Shown piece after piece: positions 1 to 9,656 of a stretch of DNA of 64,000 nucleotides. The translations under genes were made by a program, and so were the position numbers. Source of the DNA: Burkholderia vietnamiensis LMG 10929 (lineage in GTDB: Bacteria > Pseudomonadota > Gammaproteobacteria > Burkholderiales > Burkholderiaceae); NCBI RefSeq assembly GCF_000959445.1, contig NZ_CP009630.1:620001-684000 (forward strand), in the 5' to 3' direction. Under the pieces are notes generated by a model. That model was not told the DNA's origin. It ran no database searches and saw nothing but the letters and a program-made list of their open reading frames with translations. Numbering within the stretch: position 1 is the stretch's first letter; the number at the start of each line of letters is the position of its first letter.

Positions 1-219
1 TGCATACGCCGACACGACGAGTTGCAGCTCGGCCGGCCGCGCGCCGATGCCGTCGCGGATGGCCGGCAGTGCGAGATTGACGATGAAGTAGTCGAGCGGC
101 GGCAGGATGGCGCCGATCAGCAGCACGACGAGAGCCCAGCCGTGATGGCTGCGTGCCGGTGCTGCGGCCGCAGTCCCGGCCGGGGCTGCGGCGCAACGGG
201 CGAGTGTGTTGTCGGTCAT
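1..219 (-). CDS. MFS transporter, N-terminal fragment (cut by window edge)
   Basis: The start codon is at 217-219 and the gene runs left out of the window, so only 73 residues are visible. After a short Ala-rich cytoplasmic tail comes a hydrophobic helix (WALVVLLIGAILPPLDYFIVNLALPAI) followed by an amphipathic stretch. The helix-then-Asp pattern with N-L-A-L-P is typical of TM1 of drug:H+ antiporter-2 (14-TM) efflux proteins such as EmrB. It lies divergent from the LysR gene at 378, which is therefore its likely regulator. The family call rests on TM1 only; the substrate is unknown. Confidence 0.6.
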   Translation of the reverse strand, partial: MTDNTLARCAAAPAGTAAAAPARSHHGWALVVLLIGAILPPLDYFIVNLALPAIRDGIGARPAELQLVVSAYA

Positions 220-377
220 GAACGAAAGTCCGAAAGAATGAGGGCCGCGCGGCATGTCGGGTGGTGCCGAAATGGAGCGACGCGGCGGTTGACCGACATT
301 CTGACCATCGTCCATGGTTCGGAAAAGCGTGAATTGGTGGTAGCATCCATCGGGTTATTCGATGGATGGGGTACGTG

Positions 378-1250
378 ATGCGAGGTTTCGATCTGGATCA
401 GTTGCGCACGTTCGCGGCGGTCGCGGACGCCGGCAGTCTGAGTGCGGCCGCGCCGTTGCTGCACTTGTCGCAGTCGACGGTCAGCGAGCAGGTGCGCAAG
501 CTCGAATCGCGCGCCGGCATGTCGTTGTTCGTACGCAGCAAGCGCGGCGTCGAGCCGACGCCGGCCGGCGCGCGTCTGCTGCAACATGCGCGGCGCATCG
601 TCGCGTTGAACGAGGCGGCGTTCGACGAGGTGCGCGGTCAGGCGATCAAGGGCGAGTTGCGCGTCGCGATCACCGACTATTACCGCACGCACGAAGTGGC
701 GGGCCTGCTCGCGCGATTGCGCGAATGCTACCCGCAACTGAGGCTGCACGTGAGCGCAATGAAGAGCATGGACATCGAAGCGGCCCATGCGCGCGGGCAG
801 ATCGATCTCGGCGTCGTGATGCACCTGTCGCGCGGGCCGTTCCGGCCTGCGTCGGCTGATACGCGCTGGGTGTTGCGGCGCGAGCCGCTGTCGTGGGTCG
901 CGGCGCCGGCGCTGGCCGAACAGCTTCCGCAGCCGCTGCCGCTCGTGCTGCTGCCGGACGACTGCATGATGCATCAGATCGCCGTGCGCTCGCTCGATGA
1001 ACAGCAGGTGCCGTACGGGCTCGTGCACAGCGCGTCGGGCGTCGCCGGGCTGCAGTCGTTGCTCGCGGCCGGGCTGGGCGTCGGCTGCCTGTGCGCGTCT
1101 TCGATCGGCGAAGGCCTCGTGCGGCTCGGGGCGAAATACCGGCTGCCGGCGCTGCCCGACGCGGTCTTTTCTCTGACGCCGCCGATGCCCGGCGAACGCG
1201 AGACGGTGACGCAGGCGCGTGAGGTGCTGTCGCGACAACTGCTGATGTGA
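378..1250 (+). CDS. LysR-family transcriptional regulator
   Basis: A 290-residue protein with the LysR layout: an N-terminal winged helix-turn-helix (about residues 5-62, with LDQLRTFAAVADAGSLSAAA and LSQSTVSEQVRKLE) and a C-terminal substrate-binding-like effector domain from about residue 90. I chose the ATG at 378 because a purine-rich GGATGGGG lies 6-10 bases upstream; an in-frame ATG at 366 would add four residues. The gene is divergent from the MFS gene ending at 219, so control of that efflux pump is the natural guess. The effector ligand cannot be read from sequence. Confidence 0.9.
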   Translation: MRGFDLDQLRTFAAVADAGSLSAAAPLLHLSQSTVSEQVRKLESRAGMSLFVRSKRGVEPTPAGARLLQHARRIVALNEAAFDEVRGQAIKGELRVAITDYYRTHEVAGLLARLRECYPQLRLHVSAMKSMDIEAAHARGQIDLGVVMHLSRGPFRPASADTRWVLRREPLSWVAAPALAEQLPQPLPLVLLPDDCMMHQIAVRSLDEQQVPYGLVHSASGVAGLQSLLAAGLGVGCLCASSIGEGLVRLGAKYRLPALPDAVFSLTPPMPGERETVTQAREVLSRQLLM

Positions 1251-1314
1251 CGTCGGGGCGGGTGAGGGCGTCGCCGCGCTCGACGTGTATCGCGATGTGC
1301 TGCTTGCCAAGCTG

Positions 1315-1375
1315 AAGCGGTCGAAGCAGCCGGAGCGGTCGAAGCGGCCGAAGCAGCCGGAGTAGTCGAAGCGGT
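1315..1375. repeat. Short imperfect GGTCGAAGC-type tandem repeat
   Basis: In the 250-bp gap between the two LysR genes, units built on GGTCGAAGC and AGCCGGAGC alternate about five times. It lies in no credible gene. It looks like a low-complexity intergenic repeat, and I see no function for it. Confidence 0.5.
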
Positions 1376-1500
1376 GCCAGCGGCCCAATCCCTCGACATC
1401 AACACCCGCGCCCCACATCCCAAATAGCCGCTCCGTCGCCCGCCGCACGCATCGCATCGCCCGCCCCAGCCATTCACGCGTACCGCAGCATCGAAGAACC

Positions 1501-2400
1501 CTACTCGCCGCCCCCCTCGGCATACCCACGCAGCCCGTTTGCGAGCGCGTCGAATACGACGCGACAGCGCGCGCTCGTGCGCAGATCCTCGTGCATGACC
1601 ACCCAGGTCTCCAACGCGAGCGCGGGCGTATCCGGCAGCACGCGAACGAGCCGCGCATCGCGCCTGGCGAGCGCGCTCTGACAGAAACCGATCCCGTACC
1701 CCGCACGGATCATCGCCAGTTGCGCGAGATTGCTGTCGGTGCGCAGCGCGAACGCGTCGCGCTTCCACTGCGGCATCGCGCGGCCGGCCGCGCGAATGAA
1801 CGGCGTCACCGTATCGAAACCGATCAGCGCGTGACGCGCGAGCTCATCGACCGTCGACGGCGCGCCGTTGCGCGCGAGATAGTCGTCGCGCGCATGCAGC
1901 GCGACCTCGATCGCGCCGATGCGCCGCGCGACGAGCGCATCCTGCGCAGGCGGCGCCATGCGCACTGCAATATCGGCTTCGCGGTTCAGCACGTCCTGGA
2001 TGCGGTCAGTCGAGACCAGTTCGATCACGAGCTCCGGATGGTCGCGGCGCAATTGCGCGAGCATCGGCGGCAGCACTTCGACCGCGATCACGTCGCTCGC
2101 CGAAATGCGGACGATCCCGCGCACGCCGGCGCCGTGGCTCGCAGCCGCGCGCTCGAACGCGGCGGCCGCACTGCGCAGCGCCTCCGCGTGACCGCGCAGC
2201 GCCACGGCCGCCTCGGTCGGGAGAAGCCCCGACGGCGATCGCGTGAACAAGGTCTGGCCGAATGCGGCCTCGAGCGCCGCGACGTGACGGCCGGCCGTCG
2301 GCTGCGTGATGCCGAGCGCGCGCGCGGCGCCCGACAGCGACCCTTCCGTCAGCACGGCGAGAAAGGTGCGGTAGCGTTCCCAGTTCAGATCGGTGGTCAT
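1501..2400 (-). CDS. LysR-family transcriptional regulator
   Basis: A 299-residue LysR protein. The N-terminal winged HTH covers about residues 5-65 (RYRTFLAVLTEGSLSGAARA, then TQPTAGRHVAALE), and the effector domain starts near residue 92 with VRISASDVIAVEVLPPML. Length and order are those of the family. The start at 2398-2400 is the only sensible one. The gene is divergent from the epimerase-like gene at 2499 with about 100 bp between starts, the usual position for a LysR activator and its target. That the epimerase is the target is inferred from position only. Confidence 0.9.
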   Translation of the reverse strand: MTTDLNWERYRTFLAVLTEGSLSGAARALGITQPTAGRHVAALEAAFGQTLFTRSPSGLLPTEAAVALRGHAEALRSAAAAFERAAASHGAGVRGIVRISASDVIAVEVLPPMLAQLRRDHPELVIELVSTDRIQDVLNREADIAVRMAPPAQDALVARRIGAIEVALHARDDYLARNGAPSTVDELARHALIGFDTVTPFIRAAGRAMPQWKRDAFALRTDSNLAQLAMIRAGYGIGFCQSALARRDARLVRVLPDTPALALETWVVMHEDLRTSARCRVVFDALANGLRGYAEGGGE

Positions 2401-2498
2401 GCATAAATGTATAGCCGGTCGCTCAAGCTCGGCAATTCATTATTAGCTCGCTCCGGCCGAGAATGGCGACCGACAACGGTTCATCACGGAGGGCGGTC

Positions 2499-3479
2499 AT
2501 GACGGCAGGCGCAGCGGGGACACAACGGCAGGTACTCGTGCTTGGCGCGAGCGGCGGAATCGGCGGCGAGGTCGCGCGGCAATTGCGCGATGCCGGCTGG
2601 CAGGTGCGCGCGTTGAGCCGCAGTCTCGACGCCGCGAGCGTGGAGCGCGACGGCATCGGATGGGTGCGCGGCGACGCGCTCGACCGCGACGCGGTGCTTC
2701 GTGCGGCACGCGGCTGCAGCGTGCTCGTACACGCGGTGAACCCGCCCGGTTACCGGAACTGGTCGACGCAGGTGCTGCCGATGCTCGACAACACGATCGC
2801 GGCGGCCACGCGCGAGCAGGCGACGATCGTGCTGCCCGGTACGGTCTACAACTTCGGTCCGGACGCGTTTGCGCTGCTGCACGAGGACGCGCCGCAGCGG
2901 CCGGTGACGCGCAAGGGCGCGATCCGCGTCGAGATGGAGCGGCGGTTGCAGGCGGCGACGGCGAACCGCGTGCGCACGATCGTCGTGCGGGCCGGCGATT
3001 TTTTCGGTCCCCGCGCGGGCAACAACTGGTTCGGGCAGGGCATGGTGAAGGCGGGGCGTCCGGTCACGGCGATCAGCGTCCCGGGGCGGCCGGGCGTCGG
3101 CCATCAATGGGCATACCTGCCGGATGTCGCGCGCACGATGGTCGAACTGCTCGAGCGGCGCGACGCGCTGGAGCCGTTCGCGCGTTTCCATCTCGGCGGC
3201 CACTGGGACGCGGACGGCATGCAGCTGGCGCAGGCCGTCCGTCGCGTGGCGCAGCGGCACGGGTTGCGGCCGACGATCCGGCAGTTCCCCTGGTGGCTCG
3301 TATGGGCCGCGGCGCCATTCGTCACGACGATGTGCGAGATGCTCGAGATGCGGTATCTGTGGCGCGAACCGCTGCGGATGGGGAACGCGCGGCTGACCGC
3401 GGTGCTGGGGCGCGAACCACTGACGCCGCTCGACACAGCGGTGGAGACGACGCTGGCGGGGCTCGGCTGCTTGTCGTGA
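2499..3479 (+). CDS. NAD(P)-dependent epimerase/dehydratase (extended SDR)
   Basis: A 326-residue extended short-chain dehydrogenase/epimerase. The Rossmann motif is near the N terminus (VLVLGASGGIGGEVARQL, a G-x-S-G-G-I-G form) and GTVYNFGP carries a YN element in the catalytic region. The usual YxxxK is not obvious there, though RKGAIRVEME may supply the lysine. The ATG at 2499 is preferred over the upstream in-frame ATG at 2463 because GGAGGG lies five bases before it. The gene is transcribed away from the LysR gene at 2400. The substrate is unknown; relatives act on nucleotide sugars or small carbonyls. Confidence 0.82.
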   Translation: MTAGAAGTQRQVLVLGASGGIGGEVARQLRDAGWQVRALSRSLDAASVERDGIGWVRGDALDRDAVLRAARGCSVLVHAVNPPGYRNWSTQVLPMLDNTIAAATREQATIVLPGTVYNFGPDAFALLHEDAPQRPVTRKGAIRVEMERRLQAATANRVRTIVVRAGDFFGPRAGNNWFGQGMVKAGRPVTAISVPGRPGVGHQWAYLPDVARTMVELLERRDALEPFARFHLGGHWDADGMQLAQAVRRVAQRHGLRPTIRQFPWWLVWAAAPFVTTMCEMLEMRYLWREPLRMGNARLTAVLGREPLTPLDTAVETTLAGLGCLS

Positions 3480-4257
3480 ACGGAGGCGGCGGTCGGAGGC
3501 CACGCGAGGAAGGCGCCGAATACGGAGAACAGACGAACGTGCGGCACCGAGCGAACCGATCGAGCGAACGGACATAACGAACCCCACGCACCCCGTGAAC
3601 AGCTGCCACCCCGCGCCGACCGAACGCGCGGCGCGCATCCAGGTGCGGTAGGCGTATTCGAACGCGAGCGTCGACACGTCCACGATCCATGCGCCGCCAT
3701 CGGCGACGCGCGGCGCACCGGCTACGAACGACGCGGTCGCCCCTCGCGGCGAAGCGGCGAACACGCGCAGCGCCGATGCCGGCACCCGCGCCGGTGACCG
3801 CAATCATGCGGGGACGCACATAGCTCATGCGTTGCTCCGCAAAGATGCCTTGCCTCGTCACCGTACGCGGCGCGGTCGTACGCCGGCATCCGCGGAAAGG
3901 ATGAATGCGATCGCCCGCACGATCCAAGCGGGCTGCCGCTGCCGGCCTGACCGGCGGCCAGACGCGCCATTTTGCAAAGGCTGACGATGTCCTGCACCGA
4001 ATCGCTCTATCCTCCGTATTTTTGCGACAAGTCGTAAAAGCCCCGGCAAAATAGCGCGAAGGCCGGTGCCAAGGCCAGTGCAGACGCCATCGCCAACACC
4101 CGGCGGCGCGCCGCACAGCGCGCAACCGCCGACAGCGCCGCTGCCGCCAACTCACAGCCGATGCGCCTGCATCGCGTGCGCCGAAGCCTCGTGCAACGGC
4201 GGCGCACTGCCCGTTGCGCGAACGGCACGGATTCGACAAGACAGGGAGGAGCCAGCA
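3480..4257. other. Gene-poor 778-bp gap with one SDR scrap
   Basis: Between the epimerase and the zinc protease no complete gene is visible. The open frames here are high-GC shadows with Arg/Ala-rich translations. The one recognisable element is a short SDR-like N terminus on the minus strand, listed separately. The last bases (about 4246-4252, GGGAGGAG) are the ribosome binding site of the protease. Confidence 0.5.
3727..3828 (-). pseudogene. SDR N-terminal fragment (remnant)
   Basis: Reading leftward from an ATG at 3826-3828, about 34 residues give a clear short-chain dehydrogenase start: MIAVTGAGAGIGAA, a perfect TGxxxGIG cofactor motif, then a beta-strand ending in GDRVV. After that the frame becomes Arg-rich and nonsensical and never shows a catalytic serine, Tyr or Lys. 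I read this as the surviving 5' end of an SDR gene whose remainder was lost by deletion or rearrangement. Confidence 0.4.
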
Positions 4258-5136
4258 ATGAGGCTGGACGACGAAAGAGAAAGCGTGAACGTCGAGGATC
4301 GACGCGGCGGCGGCTTCGGCGGCGGGCGCGCGACGATCGGCATCGGCACGATCGTGGTCGCGCTGGCCGTATCGTATTTCTTCGGGATCGATCCGCGCGT
4401 CGTGCTGCAAGGCGCGTCGGCGTTGCAGGGCCGCGAGCAGCAGACGCAGCCGGCGCCCACGCAGCATCAGGGCGCGCCGGCGAACGATGCGGGCGCGTTG
4501 TTCACGCGCAAGGTGCTCGGAAATATCGAGCGCACGTGGACGGGCGTGTTCAGCACGCAGCTGCACGCGCAATACGAGCCGCCGAAGCTGGTGATGTTCA
4601 CGAATTCGACGCCGACGGCATGCGGCACCGGCCAGACCGCGATGGGCCCGTTCTATTGTCCGGCCGACCGCAAGGTGTACATCGACCTCGGCTTCTATGA
4701 CGAATTGCGCAAGCGCTTCGGTGCGGGCGGCGATTTTGCGCAGGCCTACGTGATCGCCCACGAAGTCGGCCATCACGTGCAGAACCTGCTCGGCATTTCG
4801 GACAAGGTCGATGCCGCGCGCCGGCGTTCGAGCCAGACGCGCGCGAACGCGCTGTCGGTGCGGATGGAACTGCAGGCCGACTGCTTCGCGGGCGTGTGGG
4901 CGAACAACGCGCAGCGCGCGAACCAGCACCTGATGGAGCCCGGCGATTTCGAGCAGGGGCTGAAGGCGGCCGCTGCGATCGGCGACGACCGGCTGCAGCA
5001 GCAGAGCCAGGGCTACGTCGTGCCGGAGAGCTTCACGCACGGCACCAGCGAGCAGCGCGTGTACTGGCTGCGGCGCGGGATGGAGTCGGGTCAGGTGAGC
5101 GCCTGCGACACCTTCGCCGCGAACCCGAACCGATAA
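4258..5136 (+). CDS. ypfJ: YpfJ-family neutral zinc metallopeptidase
   Basis: A 292-residue protein with the full YpfJ layout: a charged N terminus with Gly-rich RRGGGFGGGR, one transmembrane segment at about residues 24-42, a low-complexity linker, then the putative zinc peptidase domain. HEVGHH (residues 168-173) supplies the HExxH zinc ligands, and MELQADCFAG downstream contributes the E/D of the third ligand region. The start at 4258 is supported by GGGAGGAG seven bases upstream; longer frames reaching 4066 have no such signal. Family members are membrane-anchored and poorly characterised. The stop codon lies just before a hexanucleotide repeat tract. Confidence 0.9.
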   Translation: MRLDDERESVNVEDRRGGGFGGGRATIGIGTIVVALAVSYFFGIDPRVVLQGASALQGREQQTQPAPTQHQGAPANDAGALFTRKVLGNIERTWTGVFSTQLHAQYEPPKLVMFTNSTPTACGTGQTAMGPFYCPADRKVYIDLGFYDELRKRFGAGGDFAQAYVIAHEVGHHVQNLLGISDKVDAARRRSSQTRANALSVRMELQADCFAGVWANNAQRANQHLMEPGDFEQGLKAAAAIGDDRLQQQSQGYVVPESFTHGTSEQRVYWLRRGMESGQVSACDTFAANPNR

Positions 5137-5137
5137 T

Positions 5138-5617
<480 letters not shown>

Positions 5618-6856
5618 ATGACCCTGCTGAGCCGTCTGCGCGCGCTGTCCGCCGCCGTTACGCTGTCCGTTGCCGCTTCGCATGCCTTCGCGGCGGATCT
5701 CGTCATCGCGGGCCGCGACGACATCTACGGCAAGGGGCTCGCCGACGCCGTCGCCGGTTTCAACAAGCTGCATCCGGGCACCGACATCGAGCTGCTCAAG
5801 CTGCCGAACGCGAACCTGTACCAGAAGCTGAAGCTGTCGATGCGCGAAGGCACCGGCACGTACGACCTCGTGATGATGGACGACACGTGGGCGCCCGAAT
5901 TCATCGGCAACGGCTGGTTGAAGCCGCTGCCCGCGGCGCTCGCCGACGCGGACCTCGTGCCGTCCGCGGTCGCGCTCGGCCGGAATGCGTCAGGCGCGCT
6001 GTACGCGCTGCCGATCGTCGGCAACGTCGAGATGTTCGCTTACCGCAAGGATCTGCTCGCGAAGTACCGCCTGCAGCCGCCGCGCAACTGGGACGACGTG
6101 CTGAAAATCGCACAGACCGTCGGCGCGGCGGACCGCAGCATGTCGGGCGTCGTGTTTCGCGGCACCAAGGGCAATCCGATCGTGACCGGCTTTCTGCCGA
6201 TCCTGTGGGCGTACGGCGGCGACGTGTTCGATCGCGCCGGCAACGTGACGATCGATTCGCGCGAGGCGCAGGCCGCGCTGAAGACCTTCGTCGCGTTGAA
6301 GGCGTACGCGCCGAAGGACGTCGACGTGTACGGCGCCGCCGAAGTGCGCGACGCGCTGCAACGCGGCGCCGCCGCGCAGTCGATCGAAGTGTGGCCGGCG
6401 TGGATTCCGGCGCTCGACGATCCGAAGCAGTCGCGCGTGGCCGGGCAGATCGCGCTGCAGCCGCCGCCCGGCCAGACGGCCGGCCCCGCGCCGATGCTCG
6501 GCATCTGGCAGATGGGCATTCCGAAGGATGCGCCGCACGCGAAGCTCGCGCAGGACTTCCTCGCGTACCTGAGCTCGCGCGACACGCAGACGCGGCTCGC
6601 GGCGCTCGGCATTCCGCCGACGCGCCGCAGCGTGTTCGCCGATCCGGCGCTGGTGCGCCAGTATCGCTGGTATCCCGATCAACTGAAGGCGCTCGAAGCG
6701 GGCCGCGCGCGGCCGCGCGTGAAGGACTGGCAACAGGTCGAGAGCATTCTCGGCGATCAACTGCAGCTCGCGCTGACCGGGCAGGCCGCGCCCGAGGCGG
6801 CGCTGCGCCAGGCACAGCAGAAGATCGCGCAGGCGATGGCCGCGGCCGGCAAGTGA
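5618..6856 (+). CDS. ABC transporter sugar-binding protein (periplasmic, CUT1-like)
   Basis: A 412-residue extracytoplasmic solute-binding protein of family 1. Residues 1-24 form a Sec signal peptide (positively charged start, hydrophobic core, cleavage after AFA). The mature part shows the family pattern: GKGLADAVAGFNKLHPG near the start, TYDLVMMDDTWAPEF, then YALPIVGNVEMFAYRKDLL. The start at 5618 follows GAGAGA. The next gene begins inside the stop codon (GTGA overlap). The family binds mono- or oligosaccharides or glycerol derivatives; the actual sugar is unknown. The operon lacks an ATPase gene. Confidence 0.88.
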   Translation: MTLLSRLRALSAAVTLSVAASHAFAADLVIAGRDDIYGKGLADAVAGFNKLHPGTDIELLKLPNANLYQKLKLSMREGTGTYDLVMMDDTWAPEFIGNGWLKPLPAALADADLVPSAVALGRNASGALYALPIVGNVEMFAYRKDLLAKYRLQPPRNWDDVLKIAQTVGAADRSMSGVVFRGTKGNPIVTGFLPILWAYGGDVFDRAGNVTIDSREAQAALKTFVALKAYAPKDVDVYGAAEVRDALQRGAAAQSIEVWPAWIPALDDPKQSRVAGQIALQPPPGQTAGPAPMLGIWQMGIPKDAPHAKLAQDFLAYLSSRDTQTRLAALGIPPTRRSVFADPALVRQYRWYPDQLKALEAGRARPRVKDWQQVESILGDQLQLALTGQAAPEAALRQAQQKIAQAMAAAGK

Positions 6857-7761
6857 CGGCGCGCGTCCATGCGCGCGGCGGCGTCGCGCGCGTCAAGCCG
6901 TTGGTCCGCAGTCTGCCGTTCGTCGCGCTGCTCGGCCCCGCGCTGCTGGTGCTGGCCGCGCTCGCGCTGTACCCGGTCGCGCAGGTGCTGGTCGACTCGT
7001 TCTGCCGCGTCGACTATACGGCGGGCCGCCGCGCGTTCGCGGGGCTCGCGAACTATCGCGCGGTGCTCGGCGACGACGCCTTCTCCGCCGGCTTCGGCAA
7101 TACGCTGCGGTTCACGATCGTCGCGTCGCTCGCCGAAGTGGCGCTCGGCTTCGGCCTCGCGCTGTTGTTCGTGCGCGCTTTCCCCGGGCGGCGCATCGCG
7201 CTGCCGCTCGCGATTCTGCCGATGATGCTGTCGACGCTCGTGTGCTCGGCGATCTGGCGCAACTGGCTGAACTTCGACGGCTTCCTCAATGCGCTGCTCG
7301 CCGTGTTCGGCATCGAAGGCGTGCGCTGGCTGTCCGATCCGCATCTCGCGCTGTGGTCGCTCGCGCTGGTCGACGTGTGGCAATGGACGCCGATGGCGTT
7401 CCTGATCGTGCTGGCCGGGCTGCAATCGATTCCCCACGAGCTCTATGAAGCCGCGCGCACCGACGGCGCGAGCGAATGGCAGTGCCTGCGCGACATCACG
7501 CTGCCGCTCGCGGCGCCGCAGATCGGCCTCGCGCTGCTGCTGCGCTCGATCGACACGTTCAAGCTGTTCGACAAGGTCTATGCGCTGACGGGCGGCGGCC
7601 CCGGCAACGCGACGCAGACCTTGTCGACCTACATCTACGACACGGGCTTCCGCTTTTTCGACGTCGGAACGGCGAGCGCCGCGTCGGTGCTGATGCTCGC
7701 GGCGTCCGCACTGCTGGTCTCGGGATACGTATGGCAAACGGTTCGCAAGCGGCGCGCGTGA
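6853..7761 (+). CDS. Sugar ABC transporter permease 1 (MalF type)
   Basis: A 302-residue inner-membrane permease with six predicted helices. It carries the binding-protein-dependent EAA loop (ELYEAARTDGASEWQCLRDITLPLAAP) that contacts the ATPase, followed by DTFKLFDKVYALTGGGPGNAT, typical of MalF/UgpA-type subunits. The start is a GTG at 6853 overlapping the TGA of the binding-protein gene by four bases, indicating translational coupling. It pairs with the next gene to form the membrane channel. Confidence 0.87.
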   Translation: MTARVHARGGVARVKPLVRSLPFVALLGPALLVLAALALYPVAQVLVDSFCRVDYTAGRRAFAGLANYRAVLGDDAFSAGFGNTLRFTIVASLAEVALGFGLALLFVRAFPGRRIALPLAILPMMLSTLVCSAIWRNWLNFDGFLNALLAVFGIEGVRWLSDPHLALWSLALVDVWQWTPMAFLIVLAGLQSIPHELYEAARTDGASEWQCLRDITLPLAAPQIGLALLLRSIDTFKLFDKVYALTGGGPGNATQTLSTYIYDTGFRFFDVGTASAASVLMLAASALLVSGYVWQTVRKRRA

Positions 7762-8618
7762 CGCCGCAACGCGTCGGCAGCGCGCCTGCGCGCGCGGGCG
7801 CCGCGCTCGCGCACGCGGCGCCGTGGGCGCTGCGCCTCGTCGCGCTCGCGTTGCTGTTGCTGCCGTGTCTGTGGATGGCCGGCGCCGCGTTCATGCCGAC
7901 GCTCGAACGCCTCGACCATCCGCTGCGGATCTGGCCGGCCGCGCCGACGCTCGAGCATTTTGCATCGGTATGGTCGAACGGCATCGGCGCGCCGCTCGCC
8001 AATTCGCTGCTGGTCGGCTTCGGCACGACGCTGCTCGCGCTGGTGCTCGCGTTTCCGGCCGCGTACGCGCTCGTGCGGCTGCGATTTCCCGCGCGGCTCG
8101 ACGTGCTGTTCCTGATGCTCGTGCTCGCGTTGAAGCTGATGCCGCCGATCACGATCGCGGTGCCGCTGTTCGCGCTCGCGAAGCGCCTGCATCTGCTCGA
8201 CTCGACGCCCGGCCTGATGCTCGCGTATCAGCTGTACGCGCTGCCGATGGCGATCTGGATGCTGCTCGCGTTCGTGCGCGACGTGCCGCTCGAATACGAG
8301 GAGGCCGCGTGCATCGACGGTGCGGGGCTCGCGCGCCGGCTCGTGCAGATCGTGCTGCCGCTGTGCGCGCCGGGGTTGATCGCGACCGCGATCTTCGTGT
8401 TCATCGCCGCATGGAACGAATTCCTGATCGCGCTGCTGTTCGTGTCGACGCCAAGCCGCTTCACGCTGCCGCTCGCGATCGCCGGCTACGTGACCGAGAA
8501 CGGCATCGACTGGGGCGACCTCATGAGCGCGGGGCTGCTCGCGTCGCTGCCGACGCTCGCCATGGCCGGCTACGTGCAGCGCTACCTGCTGCGCGGCTTC
8601 GCGGGCGGGCTGAAGTGA
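7758..8618 (+). CDS. Sugar ABC transporter permease 2 (MalG type)
   Basis: A 286-residue second permease. The EAA loop is present (EYEEAACIDGAGLARRLVQ, then VLPLCAPGL), followed by the MalG-like AAWNEFLIALLF and GDLMSAGLLASLPTL. I chose the GTG at 7758 because it reproduces the GTGA overlap seen between the two preceding genes; an ATG at 7731 would add nine residues and a 31-base overlap. No nucleotide-binding subunit follows. Such operons normally borrow a shared MsmK/UgpC-type ATPase encoded elsewhere; that is inference. Confidence 0.87.
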   Translation: MTPQRVGSAPARAGAALAHAAPWALRLVALALLLLPCLWMAGAAFMPTLERLDHPLRIWPAAPTLEHFASVWSNGIGAPLANSLLVGFGTTLLALVLAFPAAYALVRLRFPARLDVLFLMLVLALKLMPPITIAVPLFALAKRLHLLDSTPGLMLAYQLYALPMAIWMLLAFVRDVPLEYEEAACIDGAGLARRLVQIVLPLCAPGLIATAIFVFIAAWNEFLIALLFVSTPSRFTLPLAIAGYVTENGIDWGDLMSAGLLASLPTLAMAGYVQRYLLRGFAGGLK

Positions 8619-8627
8619 CGGCGCGCG

Positions 8628-9650
8628 TCACGCGCAACTGTGCCGCACCACGTGCGTGACCGGCACGACGCGCGTGCGCGACGCGCCGTCGAATGCGCTG
8701 ATCCGGTCGGCGAGCAGGTCGACGGCCGCGTGCGCGAGACCTTGCGTATCCTGGCGCAGCGTCGTGAGCCGGTACGCGTCGTATGCGGCGGCGGGGATGT
8801 CGTCGAAGCCGATCACGCGGACGTCGTCGGGCACGCGCAGGCCGAACGCAGCGCGCGCGGCGTCGATCACGCCGAGCGCGAGCAGGTCGGACGAACAGAA
8901 CACGCCGTCCGGGCGGTGGTCGGCCGCGAACAGCTGCTGCGCGGCGTCGAGGCCGCACGCATGCGTGTCGGATGCCGTATCGATCACGCTCGCGAGCGTC
9001 GCGCCGGACATGTTGCCGCGTTGCAGCGCGTGCGCGAACGCGTCGGCGCGCGAGCGCGCGCTGAAGCTCGCGGTATGCGGGCCGACGAACGCGAGCCGGC
9101 GTGCTCCGGCGTGCACGAGACGCTGCGCGGCCTCGGCGGCGCCGGCCGCGTTGTCGCTGACGACGACGTCCGCGCCGGCCAGATTCGCTTCCCTGTTGAT
9201 CATCACGACCGGGATCCGGTGCGCGAGATACTGCCGAGCGACCGACAGCGGCGGCGACGCGGACGTCATCACGAGGCCGGCGACGCGGTAGCTGAGCAGC
9301 CGTTCGAGCGCTTGCCGGAGCTGCTGCGGGTCGTCGGCGTTGGTCACGAGCGGCGTGAATGCGCGCTGCCCGAGCACGGCCATCAGGTCCGACAGCAGCC
9401 GCGCGCGCAACGGGTTCTCGAAACCAGCCGTCACGACGCCGATCATGCTGCTGCGCTGCGTGATCATGTCGCGCGCGATCAGGTTGACCTGATAGCCGAG
9501 CGCACGCGCGGCGGCCATCACGCGTTCGCGCGTGTCGGGCGCGATGCTCGCCGTCGACGAGAACGCGCGCGACACCGCGGAGCGCGACACGCCGGCGCGC
9601 GCGGCGACGTCCGACGCCGTGACCCAGGTTTTCCTTTCCTTGCCGATCAT
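8628..9650 (-). CDS. LacI-family transcriptional repressor
   Basis: A 340-residue LacI/GalR regulator. The HTH lies at the extreme N terminus (VTASDVAARAGVSRSAVSRAFS) and is followed by a hinge with TRERVMAAARALGY. The periplasmic-binding-protein-like core begins near residue 60 (SSMIGVVTAGFENP), with VFCSSDLLALGVIDAAR and VIGFDDIPAA as family landmarks. The start at 9648-9650 places the HTH correctly; GAGAGG lies upstream. Convergent with the sugar ABC operon (stops about 10 bp apart), it most likely represses that operon. Its start codon is only six bases from the start of the divergent phosphodiesterase gene. Confidence 0.9.
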   Translation of the reverse strand: MIGKERKTWVTASDVAARAGVSRSAVSRAFSSTASIAPDTRERVMAAARALGYQVNLIARDMITQRSSMIGVVTAGFENPLRARLLSDLMAVLGQRAFTPLVTNADDPQQLRQALERLLSYRVAGLVMTSASPPLSVARQYLAHRIPVVMINREANLAGADVVVSDNAAGAAEAAQRLVHAGARRLAFVGPHTASFSARSRADAFAHALQRGNMSGATLASVIDTASDTHACGLDAAQQLFAADHRPDGVFCSSDLLALGVIDAARAAFGLRVPDDVRVIGFDDIPAAAYDAYRLTTLRQDTQGLAHAAVDLLADRISAFDGASRTRVVPVTHVVRHSCA

Positions 9651-9656
9651 CGACAC

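Noticed and set aside
22..378. Forward open frame across the MFS gene start
   Set aside because: It is the antisense shadow of a real N-terminal membrane protein and lacks any family feature.
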